This document shows positions 1 to 11,962 of a DNA stretch of 64,000 nt, piece by piece. Below the pieces are notes generated by a model, which did no database searches, had not been told where the DNA came from, and saw only the letters and a list, made by a program, of their open reading frames with translations. This stretch comes from Cepaea nemoralis (taxonomy: Eukaryota > Mollusca > Gastropoda > Stylommatophora > Helicidae). How positions within the stretch are numbered: the first letter of the stretch is position 1; the number at the start of each line of letters is the position of its first letter. Made by a program: the position numbers and the translations under genes. The DNA lies in the NCBI GenBank assembly GCA_014155875.1, contig JACEFZ010005598.1, positions 1 through 64,000 on the forward strand, given 5' to 3'.

Positions 1-886
1 CCCTCCTCATTCCTTCTCTCCTACTCCTTCTCCTCCTCCTCTCCGCCCTCCTCCCTCACTCCAATCTCTCCCTCCTCCTCTACCTCCTCCCCTCCCTTAT
101 TCCTCATCCCTCTACGCAATCTTCTCCTTCCTTCCTCCTCCATCCCTCTCTACTCCTCCTCCTCCTCCTCTCCGCTCTCCTTCCTCTCCCTTTACCTCTC
201 CATCCTCTCTCCTCCTCTCCTACCTCCCTTCTCACATTCCTCCTCTCCTCTCCTCCTCTCCCTCACCACTCTCCCTCCTCCTCCTCCCCATCCTCTCCCC
301 ATGCCTCCCTTCCCCTCCTCCATCTGTCTACCTCCTCCTACTTCTCCAACTTCTCCTCAGCCTCCTCCTCCCGCCCTCCTCCCTCTTCCTTCTCCCTCCG
401 CCTCCTCCCTCCCTTCCTACTCTCTCCTCTCCTCACCTCCTCCTCCCTCTCCTCCTCCTCCTATCTCCTCCTGCTCCCTTCTCTCTGCGTTCTCCTCCTC
501 CCTCTTCTCCTCCTCCTCTCTCCTACTCCTCCTCCTCGCCTCTCACTCCACCCTACTCCTCCATCCTCCTCCCAATCCTCTCCTCCTCCATCCTCCTACA
601 TCCTCCTCCATCTACCTCCAACCCTCCCCTTCACATCCTCCACCTCATCTTCCTCCTCCTCTCCCCTCTCTCGCCTCCCTCCTCCTACTCCTCCCTCTAC
701 CACTCATCCTCCTCCTACACTATCACATTCCTCCTCCTCCTTCATCCTCCTCACCTCCTCTCTGCCCTCCTCCCATCCCCTCCTCTCCTCCTTACTACTC
801 TTTCATCCTCCAATACTTCCTTATCCTATTTACGCCTCCTCCTCCTCTACTCTTCCGCCTCCTCCCTCCTCCTCCCTCTCCTCCTC
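1..886. repeat. Pyrimidine-rich (CTC/CCT)n tract
   Basis: Almost pure C/T on the plus strand in irregular CTC, CCT and TCC units. The 224-codon frame starting at 301 consists of Ser/Pro/Leu runs dictated by the repeat and is not a gene. The tract is the outer left part of a large inverted repeat whose right side is the purine tract beginning at 5096. No conserved unit length is visible. Confidence 0.95.
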
Positions 887-1330
887 TGATGGGCGACAAT
901 AGAGAACACACTGAAACCAGTTCAACATGGATTCATTGTCAAAGAAATTGGTCTATTAAGACAAAACGAAAGTGAGGAATGAAATACTTTGGCGCGTGTA
1001 GATGTCTGGAAAAGATGCTATATGGAGGGAGGCCTAAACGAGTAAGGGACAAGAAGGAAAACCCAACATTGGATGGGTAGGCACTTATATCTAAAAGGCG
1101 CTCTCCGTCCGTCTTGTCTGTCTGTCTATATGTCCATAAATGCGCTCGCGATGACGGCCACATCCCATGAAGATGAAATTTTTAGTAACACGTTTCCTTT
1201 CATTCCAGCGCAGCCCAAGTCATATTTATTAGTATGAAGTTTGAGGATTTTATATTTCTTTACACTGTGCCAACTCTAAGAAGGACAGGGAACACACCTC
1301 AGCATTATTAAATCTACAGGCATATGCGAG
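887..1330 (+). repeat. 440-bp conserved module, forward copy
   Basis: Non-simple sequence lying between two pyrimidine tracts. Its reverse complement recurs at 4636-5095 with roughly 80 percent identity by eye (shared stretches include GAACACACTGA, AACGAAAGTGAGG and AAATCTACAGGCATATGCG). Part of it also recurs at about 7870-8030. It contains a short (GTCT)n and a conserved TCGCGA stretch. No coding potential is seen. It is likely the internal body of a dispersed repeat family. Confidence 0.85.
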
Positions 1331-1495
1331 AGATTCCTCCCCTCCTCCTCCTCTACCACACTCCTCCACATCATACCCTCTTCCTATTCTCCTCACCCCT
1401 CCTCCCTCTCCCTCCTCATCCTCATCTCTCTCTCTTCTCTCCTCCTCCCTCATCTCCTCTTCCTCCCTCCCCAGCTCCTACATCCTCCTTTTTCT
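1331..1495. repeat. Pyrimidine (CTC)n tract
   Basis: A short C/T tract. It pairs in the inverted repeat with the purine tract at 4396-4635. Frames here on both strands are repeat translations. Confidence 0.9.
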
Positions 1496-1993
1496 TCTCT
1501 TATGCTGTGCTGCCGCTGCTCATTTAACCAAGTCTAATATATTACCAAAGTTGGTCTTCGTTTTATCTAAGGTGTCTAAACTGCAACAATAGATGATTAG
1601 AAGACAGACAGACAGAAAGAACCAGACACAGACCAGACAGACAGACAAGATAGACAGACAGGACAGACAGACAGACAGTCAAGACAGGGACAGACAGTCA
1701 GTCGGGACACGGGAACTTATATGGCTACTATATGAATTAAATGAGATGCTCCCCATCAGGGAGGCTGGGCGAAAGCCGGGCCGGATCCAGAAAGGACTAG
1801 ATAGACAGACTGACAGACAGACAGACAGACCAGACAGGACAGATAGATAGTCTCGGGAACGGGCAAACGCGAGCTTATATGACTATATATGAATTAAAGA
1901 GATGACTCCACACATGGCGCTGGGCAATGCAGGGCCGGTTCAGACAGGTACAGACAGACAGACAGGACAGACAGACAGACAGAAGAAAGACCC

Positions 1994-2028
<35 letters not shown>

Positions 2029-2140
2029 AACAGACCGTAGGTAACGGGAACGGGAACTTATAGACTACTTATATGGAATTAAATGAGCATCGCCTCCCAA
2101 CAAGGACTGGGCGAAGTGGGGCCGAGGTCAGCTAGATATA
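1496..2140 (+). repeat. Spacer plus three GACA tetranucleotide units, forward
   Basis: A 100-bp spacer (inverted counterpart at about 4275-4395) leads into three units. Each has a (GACA)n run followed by a unique segment that includes GGGAACTTATATGACTA, TGAATTAAATGAGATG and GGGCGAAGCCGGGCC variants. The last unit ends with GGTCAGCTAG directly against an AT microsatellite. The same unit in the same orientation is arrayed at 11268-11826, and in reverse orientation at 2711-3165 and 4106-4270. Confidence 0.9.
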
Positions 2141-2171
2141 CATATATATATTACTATATATATATATATAG

Positions 2172-2208
<37 letters not shown>

Positions 2209-2220
2209 GCGTGTGTGTGT

Positions 2221-2254
<34 letters not shown>
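2141..2254. repeat. (TA)n then (GT)n microsatellite
   Basis: An AT run followed by a GT run, directly after the CTAG end of the GACA units. The same order, unit-CTAG-(TA)n-(GT)n, occurs at 11820-11962. The arrangement is therefore part of the repeat family or of its preferred insertion site. Confidence 0.95.
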
Positions 2255-2256
<2 letters not shown>

Positions 2257-2410
2257 TGAAGCAAGTGGATCTATATTACCTCATATAAAAGTGCATACAT
2301 GTCTGGAGTCTCTCTCTCTCTCTCTCTCTTCTCGTCTCTTTATTCTCTCTACTCTCCATCCTCCTCTCTCTTCTATCGTCTCTCCACTCTCTCTCATCTC
2401 CGCTCGTATG

Positions 2411-2443
<33 letters not shown>

Positions 2444-2585
2444 GAAGAGAGAGATAGGGAGAGAGAGAGAGATAGACGACGACGACGAGAGAAAAGACAG
2501 AGAGGAGAGGAGAGAGAGGAGAGAGAGACTCCAGCACATGTATGCAATTGTATATGGAGTAATATAAGATCCACTTGCTTCAATA
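2255..2585. repeat. Inverted repeat at the core of palindrome 1
   Basis: The segment 2255-2312 (beginning ATTGAAGCAAGTGGATC) is repeated as its reverse complement at 2528-2585. The centre holds (CT)n, (TA)n and (GA)n runs that are themselves mutually complementary. A diverged third copy of the 58-bp arm lies at 8676-8736. Such a structure can fold into a very long hairpin. Confidence 0.85.
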
Positions 2586-2638
2586 CACCACACACACACA
2601 AACAACACACACACACACACACACAAAACCACCCATGC

Positions 2639-2640
<2 letters not shown>

Positions 2641-2681
<41 letters not shown>

Positions 2682-2705
2682 TATATATATATATATATAT
2701 ATTAA
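2641..2705. repeat. (TA)n microsatellite
   Basis: An AT dinucleotide run that immediately precedes ACTAGTGACCCGG, the reverse-complement end of the GACA unit family. Confidence 0.95.
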
Positions 2706-2710
2706 TATAT

Positions 2711-3165
2711 ACTAGTGACCCGGCCCGGCTTTCGCCCAGTCTTGCGTGTGGGACGGTGGGATCTGGGGGATGAAGTGTTCACCAACACCGCTGACACGGG
2801 ATCATCGTGGATGGCGGAGACCGTTCCGAGCATTCTCATTTGACTTAATTCATATAAGTAGTAAGTATAAGTTCCCGTTACCGTTACCGACTGTCTGTCT
2901 GTCTGTCTGTAATCGTCTGTCTCTGTATGTCATGTATGTATGTATTGTATGTTGTATGTAATGTAATGGTCTGTTGTTAATAGTAGGTACTGTCTGAGTC
3001 CCCGAGCCCGGCAACTTTGCCCCCAGCCCCGCTGGTGTGGAGCATTCTCATTTTAATTCAATATAAGTAGACATATAAGCCTCACGTTTCCCGCTTTTTC
3101 CGAGCTATTCATTATGTCTGTCTGTCTGTCTGTCTGTGTCAGGATGTCTATCTGTCTAGTCTGAT
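2711..3165 (-). repeat. GACA units, reverse copies
   Basis: Begins CTAGTGACCCGGCCCGGC. It continues with the reverse complement of the unit (ATTCATATAAGTAG, TAAGTTCCCG) and (CTGT)n runs. At least two units are present. These are the inverted counterparts of 1601-2140. Confidence 0.9.
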
Positions 3166-4105
3166 CCGCGCCTCGGCTGCCCATGCCCCCCTTCTCCCAG
3201 CCCTTTGATGGGGAGCGAGGCGTGGGGGCGGGAGGGGCTCCCGCCTGTCTGTAGGGGGTTAGAGTCAGGCAGGTGCGGTGGGTGGGCGTAATCGGGGGGT
3301 GGTGCAGGTAGGCGGGGGGGGGGCGCACGGTGCGCTGCGGGTTTTTGGCCATGCGATGGGTTATTGGTGCGCATTTGCACAGCGTTGGCCAGCTGGTGGC
3401 ACCGTGAGGCGGCGTGGCGATGTCTAATGGGGATGGCTGGTGGCGAGGGCCGGGTTGGCCGGGGCGGCATTGGAGCGGTAGGCGAGCCGGCCGTGCCAGC
3501 GGGTTCGAAGGTGACGGGGAGCGAGTGATTGGTGACGGCCGGCTTTGGGGACTGATGCAGCACTGAGCAGGTTCACGGGGCCGTAAGGGGCGCGTTAGGG
3601 GCGGCGGGTGCGGGGGTGGGGTAGGCAACAATTAGGCATGGGGTCGGGTGTTGGTGCGGTTAGGCGGGGCATGGTGCCGGCCTTCAAGCAGGCCCTAGTT
3701 TGCCTGCCGGGGCCGTAGGCCGGCGCGCGTGGGGTCTTGCTTGGCCGCGGCCAAGGGGGGTTGGCGCTACGCAGCTGAGCGGGCTGGCACACTGCCTTGC
3801 GCTGCCAACCGCGGGCAATGGAGTTTCCTCGGGTGTCGGTGGCGAATGCAACCTGGTCCGTGGCTGTCGGTGAGCGGGCGGGACGGGCGCCGGGTGGTGG
3901 GACTCAGCGGGGGCAGGGCGCGGGAGCCGGTGTCGGTGTGGGGGGGGCCCCGGGGGGGGGCCGGTCCGATGGGGAGTACTCGGGCAGGATGGAAGGGGCC
4001 CCTCCCCACACCCCACCCCCCCTCCCCCATAAACCCATTCCCCTCCCACCACTCCCCCTCCCCCGCCACCCCCGCACCCACCATCCCAACCCACCCCACC
4101 TCCCA
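3166..4105. other. GC-rich low-complexity block with skew switch
   Basis: A very GC-rich segment, strongly G-biased on the plus strand to about 3990, then abruptly C-biased (CCCCACACCCCACC-type) to about 4100. Several overlapping frames on both strands are open only because of composition. No protein family is recognisable. It is bounded by TCTG runs on both sides. It may be a diverged or badly called expansion inside the repeat family. Confidence 0.7.
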
Positions 4106-4395
4106 TCTCATATTAATCATATGAGTAGTAATATAAGTTCCCGTTCACGACTGAGACGGTATCGTGTTCTGTCTGTTCCTGTCCTGTCTGTCTGTCTTCT
4201 GTCTGTATGTATATATGTCTGTCTGTTCGGTCGTTTGGTTCTTGTCTCTGTCGTGTCTGCTCGTGTCTGTGTCTAATCATCTATTGGTTGCAGTTTTTTA
4301 TCTTTTTCTTAGACAACCTTAGAAAGAAAAATAAACGAAAAAAGATAAACGAAGACCAACTATCGGTTAATATCATTAATTTGCGGGTGTAATGT
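4106..4395 (-). repeat. GACA unit end and spacer, reverse copy
   Basis: Contains the reverse unit (TAATCATATGAGTAGTAATA, TAAGTTCCCG), (CTGT)n, and then the reverse complement of the 1496-1600 spacer, with matching CTAATCATCTATTG and ACGAAGACCAAC stretches. Confidence 0.85.
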
Positions 4396-4635
4396 TCAGC
4401 AGCGGCCGGGCCTCAGCAGCCAGCAAGAGAAACAAGAAAAGAGAAGAAAAAGGGAGGAGTAGGAGACTGGTCGAGGAGGAGGAAGAATTTTTGGGAGAGA
4501 GGAGGGAGGAGGAGGAGGAGGAGAAAGAGGAGAAGAGGGAGGATGAGGAGGGAGAAGCGGAGGAGGGGGAGGAGAAGAAGAGGAATGAGGGTAGGAGGTG
4601 GAGGAGGGGGACGCAGGATGTAGGAGAGGAGGAGG
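4396..4635. repeat. Purine (AGG)n tract
   Basis: An A/G-rich tract, the inverted counterpart of 1331-1495. Its Glu/Arg/Gly reading frames are composition artefacts. Confidence 0.9.
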
Positions 4636-5095
4636 AATATAACGCATATGCCTGTAGATTTAATAATGGCCTGAGATTGTTCCATGATCTCTTTTAGAGT
4701 TGGCGACAGTGTAAAAAATAAAAAATATAAAATCTTCAAACTTCCATACTAAAAAAAATATGACAGTGGGGCTGCAGCTATGAATGAAAGGAAGAGTGTA
4801 CAAAAAATCTTCATCTCAATGGGTGGGCCGATCGCGAGCTCATTAGGGACATATAGACAGACAGACAGACGCGACTGAGTTCGCCTTTTTATTAGATAAG
4901 AATACTACCATCCATGTTTGGTTTTCCTCTTGTCACCCCTAACGTTAGGCTCCATCATATACATCTTTTTCCAGACTCTACACGCCCAAAGTATTTCATC
5001 TTCCCTCACTTTCGTTTGTCCTTAATATAACCACCTATTTCCTTTTGACAATGAAATCCCTGTTGAACGGATCAGTGTGTTCTCTATTTCGCCCC
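4636..5095 (-). repeat. 440-bp conserved module, reverse copy
   Basis: Reverse-complement copy of the 887-1330 module. Near the middle it contains (GACA)n followed by TTTTTATTAGATAAG. The same context, TGAATGAAAGGAAG...GGGCC...TCGCGA...GGACATA, appears again at 7890-7980. Confidence 0.85.
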
Positions 5096-6061
5096 ATGCA
5101 AGAGAGGAGAGAGGAGAGAGAGGGAGGCAGGAGGGAGTCGAGGAGGAGAGATGTAGTAAGGAGGGAGGGAAGGACGGTAGGAAAGGAGAGAAGGAGAGGA
5201 GAGGAGGGAAGAATGAGGGAGAGAGGAAGGAGAAAGGAGGGGGAGGCAGGAGGAGGGGAGGGAAGAGGAGGAGAGGAGGAGGAGGACGGGAGAGGAGGGA
5301 AAGTGGAAGGGAGGAGGAGGGAGGAACGGAAAGAGAGAGGAGGGAAGGAGGAGGGAGGCGGAGAGAGAGGAAGGAGGAAGGGGAGGAAGGGAAAGATGGG
5401 GAGGAGGAGGATGTGAAAGAGAAAGGAAGGGGTAGGGGAGGAGAGGAAGAGGGAGGAGGAGGAAGGAGGGGAGGAGAGAGAGGAGGAGGGAAAGGGAGGA
5501 GGAGGGGAGGAAGGGAGGAGGAGGAGGCGGAGGAGGAGGGAGGAGGAAGAGGGAGGAGGAACCAGGGAGAAGAGGGAGTGGAGGAGGAAGCAGGGAGGAG
5601 AGGGAGCAGGAGGAGGAAGGGCAAGGAGGATGGGAGAGGGAGGAGGAGAGAGGGAGGAGAGGAGTGAAGAGAAGGGGGAGGGAAACATAGGAGGAGGGAG
5701 GAGGAGGAGGGAGAAGGAAGAGGGAGGGGGGGAGGGGAGAGAAGGAGGAGGGAGGAAGGTGGAGAAGGTAAAGAGGGAGGAGGAAGAGGGAGAAGGACGG
5801 AGGGAGAAGGGGGAGAAGGAGGAGGGAGAGAGGAGGGAAGAAGGAGGAGGGGAGGGAGGAGGAGGGAGGAGGAGGAATGGAGATAGCGAGGGAGGAGGGA
5901 GGAGGGGTAGAGGGAAGAGGAGGAGGGGAAGGGAGGCGGGAGACAGACACGGAGGGAAGAGAGGCAGGAGGGAGGGAGGGAGGGAGGAGAGGGGAAGAGG
6001 GAGGAGGAGGAATGTGAAAGCGAGGAGATGGGAGCGAGGTAGGTTCTTAGTGTTTTTTTTG

Positions 6062-6092
<31 letters not shown>

Positions 6093-7515
6093 TTTTTGTT
6101 GGTAGCGGAGGGGGCTAAGGAGGGAGGAGGAGGGAGGAGGAGGAGGTCTAGAGGGAGGAGGAGGGGGAGGAGGAGGGAGGAGGAGAGAGGGAGGAGGGGA
6201 AGGAGGAGGGGGTGGAGGATGGGAGGAGGAGGGAGGGGTGGAAAAAAATAAAAGAAAGAGCGAAGGAGGAGGAGCGGAGGAGGAAGGGTGATTGATGAGG
6301 AGGAGGGAGGAGGAGAGGGAGGAGGAGGAGTGAGGGTAGGAAGAAGGAGGAGGGAGGGAGAGGGAGGAGCGCAGGAGGAGAGGAGGAAGAGGGAGGAGGA
6401 GGAATTCTGTGAAGGGAGGACGGAAGGGAGGAAGGTATGGAAGAGAGGAGGAGGGAGAGGAGGGAGGAGGAGAGTGAGGAGGAGGCGAGAGGGAGGAGGA
6501 GGAAGAAAGGAGGGGAGATGGTAGGAGGGAGGAGGGGAGGAAAGAAAGGAGGAGGAGGAGGGAGAGTAAGGAGGAGGTAGTGAGGAGGAGGAAGAAGGGT
6601 GAGGAGGAGGGATATGTGAAGGGAGAGGAGGAGGGTTTTTTAGAACATAGGGATGGGAGATGGAGGAATCTAGGAGAATTTTCGAGGAGGAGGAGGGAGG
6701 AGACAGGGAGGAGGAGGGATTTTTGAGGAGGCAGGGAGGAGGAGGATTGAGTGGAGGATGGGAGCGGGAGGGAGGTAATGTGAAGGGAGGAAGGACCCTC
6801 CTTCTAAGGGAGGAGGAGGATGGTTTAGATCGGAGGATGAGGAGAGGAGGAGGAGGAGGAGCCAAGAGGTTGAGGAGGGAGGAAGGAGGAGGTGAGGAGG
6901 CAAGGTAGATGGAGGGCGGAGTGGAGAGAAAGAAGGAAAGGAGGTTTTTTTTTTATTTGTGGGAGGAAGACGAGGTGATGAGAGGAAGGAGGAGGGTCGA
7001 GGGAGAATAGGAGGGGAGGAAAGGAAAGAGAGGTGGAAGGGGTAGGAGGAGGGAGGAAGGAAGAGTAGGGGAGGAGGAGTATAGGAGGAGGAGGAGGAGG
7101 AAGGAAAGGGAGGAGGAAGAGGAGGAGATAAAGGGAGGAGGAGGGTGGAGGGAGGAGGGGAGGAGGCGAGGACGGTAGGAGGAGGCAAGAGGGAAGATGG
7201 GGAGAAGAGAAGGGAGAAGGAGAGGAGGGAGGCGAGTGATGAGGGAGTAACGGAGGCAGGAGGAGGAGGAGGGAGGCAGAGGAGGAGGAGGGATGAGGCG
7301 GTGAGAGGGAGGAGCGCGGGGAGCGAGGGGGGAGGTAAGGTCGGAGACGAGTAGGCGGAGGAGGATGGAGGAGAAGGGGAGAGGGAACAAGAGGGAGAAG
7401 GGCAAGAGGAGAAGGAGGACGTACGAGGGAGAGGATGAGTACCGGGGTTGGGGAGGAGGCACGCGGAGAAGGCGGTGGAGCGGAGGATGGTCGAGCGAGG
7501 AGAAGAGAGGGGGAG
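5096..7515. repeat. 2.4-kb purine-rich (AGG/GGA)n tract
   Basis: A nearly continuous polypurine strand of irregular AGG, GGA and GAGG units. It is interrupted by a T-rich run of about 45 bp at 6051-6097 and a shorter T run near 6944-6957. Many long frames of Gly/Glu/Arg or Ser/Pro/Leu occur on both strands and are not genes. Within palindrome 2 it is the counterpart of the pyrimidine tract ending at 11262. Mirror polypurine DNA of this kind can form triplexes. Confidence 0.95.
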
Positions 7516-9390
7516 AGAGTTCGCCATTCGTAATTCATACTCGTAGTCTTCCCTTCTACACGACCGTAGATACAATTCCTTACACATAAAAAGATGAATT
7601 GTATTGCTATTGCCGTGGCTGTGAGCGAATCTCAGCAGCAGAGCTTGATCTACAAAAGACTGAGATCTACAGAGAGCCATGAACGCCTCACGCAGCCGGC
7701 ACGTCACGTGATGATGTCTAGACATGCCGTGTGACGACTTCTGTGTAGAGTCACGTCATTCATTCTTCCCTTCCCTACGCGTTTCTTTGGTCGGGGATCT
7801 TTCATCATCTTCTTCATATATTACGTCTGTATTTGGGAGCGGGAGGAGGGAGGCGGAGGAAGAGAGAGAGACTATGACTATTGTGTGACAGCTCATGAAT
7901 GAAAGGAAGGGCAGCGTGTAGAAGAAAATGTCATCGCAATGCGGATGGGCCACGTTCGCGAATCAAATAAAGGACATACATATTTACTATATACATACAT
8001 CTACTACACTTTGTTATTAGACTAGATATTAATCTATCTATAGATATAGATATATATATATATATGATATATATATATCTATATATTATATATCTATATA
8101 TTATATATATATATTATATATATATATATTATATCTATACTATATATATGTACTATTGGCGGCTCTGACTCGCGATCAATAAGAACATTTGTGTTTGTGT
8201 TTTTGCGACGAGACGATTGATACATGGCATTGATATCGCACCTTGTGAGCAGAGTCGCAATGACTCGTGATGGGTCGGAGGGACAAAGATCAGAAATAGA
8301 ATACAGACCACGCGGGAAAACTAGTTGCAGATATGGTCACATACTGTAGATGTGACGACATAAGGATATGTTTAGTGTGAGGTGGTCGGAACATGGCATT
8401 TAGTGTTCACATTATAACCTACTAGTGGACACTTATTTACAGAGCGCGGAAATGGGTCTGACTCAGTCATCATTCCGCTACCGCTATGAGTTGTAGCTAA
8501 TATGCCTTTTTTGAAGCACAATGTAATAAACAACCGTTTGCCAATACGGCAAGGTGCAGTTATATATATATATATATATATATAATTGTGTGTGTCGTAC
8601 GGATGTGCATGGAGGTCCGCCCTTACAGTCAATATTTGATATCTTCTGTCCTTGTTACCAGTGGTTGTGTGTCTCATTGAAGCAAGTGGAACTCAATAAT
8701 ACCTCATATAAAAGTGCACACATGCCTGGTAGTTTGTTACACAAACTGATTACTACATCGTCGTATGTACATGTGGAAATAGATGTGTTCTTTGACCTAG
8801 CCAAGCTGCCTATGAAGAGTCAGTGACGTATATATATATATCTATATCTCATAAAACAAAGTGTATGTGTCATATGTGTAGCTAGATATATGTGTATGTA
8901 TGTAAATAGTGTATGTCCTTTATTTGTTCGCGAAAGGCCACAACGATTTTTGAGATGAAAATTTTCATACACGACTTCCTTTCATATCCAGAGCTTCAAC
9001 GTAATAGTTTTTTTTTTCTTCTTCCCCTCTCCCTCCCACACCCCACTCCCAAAAACGCTACGAAATATATGATGATGATGATGAAAGAATCCCGAACCCA
9101 AACCCATACGGGACGCTAGGGAAAGAAGGAAGAGAAGGAAAATGACGTGACTACACAGAATCGTCACACGGCAATCTAATCATACATCAAGTGCCGTGCC
9201 GGCTGGCGTAGGAGTCTCCAGGCGCCGAGCTCTATGTCGATCTCAGTATTGGTTTTTTTTTATAACTCTTGCTGCTGATATTCCTCCATTGCCACGGCAA
9301 TATCAATCTCTAACAATTCATATCTTTTTATTTATTGTGTAAGGACGTTATATTATTCTTTTTTTCCTTTTTTTATTTTCTCTTTTTTTT
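7516..9390. repeat. Spacer and centre of palindrome 2 (inverted repeat near 8.45 kb)
   Basis: Successive segments on the left recur as reverse complements on the right: 7560-7600 with 9310-9350, 7605-7650 with 9263-9305, 7655-7720 with 9190-9250, 7725-7775 with 9110-9180, and 7890-7985 with 8893-8990. All pair around a centre near 8440-8460. AT microsatellites lie at about 8030-8150 and 8556-8584. The central 400 bp or so is not obviously palindromic. No gene is recognised. Confidence 0.85.
8676..8736 (+). repeat. Third copy of the palindrome-1 core arm
   Basis: ATTGAAGCAAGTGGA and TACCTCATATAAAAGTGC match the 2255-2312 arm with a few substitutions. This links the two palindromes as one repeat family. 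Confidence 0.8.
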
Positions 9391-11262
9391 TTTCTTTTTT
9401 TTGTTGTTTTTTTTTTGTTCTTTTCTTGACTATCCTTGGTTTTCTTCTCCTCTTGTTATATTTCTTTTTGATCGTCCCTCTTTATTTTTCCCTACTATTA
9501 ACACACCCACATCCTCCTCTCTTGTCCGCTACTACCTACTATCTCTCCCAACGCTTACTCCATACCTACCTCTTTCCATCTTCACTTGCCCAGCTCCTCG
9601 CACCCTTTCAGGTTTAAAGAGTTGAAAAAGGGTTTAGAAGGCGACAAGAACTTAAAAAAAAAAAAATATAGCACGAGTATGAATCGGATGGCGAAATCTA
9701 TCCTCCTCTCTGCTCCTCAACGTGACCGACGCCCCGTGTTTCTCTAACTCCTCCCTACACCATCATAAGGCCATATAAAGTGACACCTGTAACCACCAGA
9801 TCTCCTTTACCCTACTCTTCTCACTCTTCCTATCTCCCTCTTCCTCCTCAAAAATCCTCACATCCAGCCTCCTACACCCCTACCTACCCCTTCCCCCTAC
9901 TCCACTCCGGCCGCCTCCCCCCTCCGACCTCAGCTGAAACCATCATACGTCCCTCATCCATCCATCCCTCCCCAATCCCCTCACTCACTTCCTCCCCCCT
10001 CCCTCATCCTTCCCTCCCTCCTCACCCCCATCCTCCTTCCCCTCCCTCCCCTCCCTCCCTCCTCCTCCTCACACCTCCTCCCCCCTCCCCTCTACCATCC
10101 TCCTCCCCCCACCCCCCTCCTCCATTTATACTCCTCTTCCCTCCTCCCTTTCCTCCTCCTCCTCCCTCCCTCTACCTCCTCTTCCCCATACCTCTCCATT
10201 CTCTCCCTCCCTCCTCCTCTCCACCTCCTTCCCTTTCCTCCCCTCCTCAGTCTCCCTCTTCCTCTCCCCCTCTCCTTCCCTCCTCCTCTTCCTCCTCCTT
10301 CTTTTCTCCCTTCCCCTCCTCCCTCCCTCTCCCCTCCTCCTCCCCTCTCCCTCACCTCCCTCTCCCTCCACCCATCCTCCATCCTCCTCCTCCCTCTTCC
10401 TCCTCCCTTCTCTTCTCCTCCTTCCTTTACCTCCCTCTTCCTCCCTCTCCCTCCCTCCATCCTCCTCCTCCTCTCTTCCTCTCGCTTCTTCCTCCTCCTC
10501 CTTCTCCTCCCTCCTCCACCCTCTCCTCCTCCTCCTACTCTCCCTCCTCCTCCTCCTCCCTTTCCTCCCCTCCTCCTCCTCCCTCTACCTCCTCCTCCTC
10601 CTCTCCACTCTTCCTTCCCTACCTCTTCCTCTTCCCCTCCCCCTCCTGCCCTATCCCTCCTCCTCCCTCCATTCCTCCTCATCCTCTACCTCCTCCCTCC
10701 CCCTCCCTCCTCCTCATCCATCCTTCTCCCTCCTCCTCCTTCTTCCTCCCCTCTCCTCCTCCCTCCTCTCCTTTTCCTCCTCCTCCTCTCCTCCTCCTCA
10801 CTCCTCCTCCTCCCTCCTCCTCCTCCCTTCTACCCCTCCTCCCTCCCCTCTTCCTCATCCCTCCTCCTCCATCCTCCTCCTATCCTCCTCCTCCCTCCTC
10901 ACTCCTCCCTCCTCTCCCTCCTCCTCCTCCTCCTCCTCCCTCCTCCCCTCCCTCCTCCTCCCTCCTCCTCTCCTCCCCTCCTCCCTTCTCCCTCCCCTCC
11001 TCCCTTCCTCCTCCCCTCCTCTCCCTTCCTCCTCTCCTTCTCCTCCCTCTTCCTCTCCTCCTCCTCCTCCCTTCCTCCTCCCTCTCCTCCTTCCTCCTCC
11101 TCTCCTCCTCCTCTCCTCCTCCTCCTCCTCGCCTCCTCCTCCACCCTACTCCTCCCTCCTCCTAATCCCTCCTCCTCCCTCCTATTCCTCCCTACTCCTC
11201 CTGTCTCCTCCCTCCTCCTCCCTCCTCTTCCCTCCTCCACCTCCCTCTTCCTCCTCCCTCCT
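9391..11262. repeat. T-rich leader and pyrimidine (CCT)n tract
   Basis: A T-rich stretch (9355-9425) grades into C/T-rich sequence, which becomes an almost pure CTC/CCT tract from about 9960 to 11262. The 461-codon Ser/Pro/Leu frame at 9780 is a repeat translation. The tract is complementary in sense to 5096-7515. Confidence 0.95.
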
Positions 11263-11267
11263 ACATT

Positions 11268-11962
<695 letters not shown>

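Noticed and set aside
301..975. Long Ser/Pro/Leu open frame, and the similar frames at 5022-5950, 6047-7725 and 9780-11165
   Set aside because: They are translations of (CCT)n/(AGG)n tracts, open in several frames and on both strands, with no non-repetitive domain.
3053..4276. Overlapping GC-rich frames of up to 192 codons
   Set aside because: Composition-driven, Pro/Arg/Gly rich, open on both strands, with no recognisable domain.
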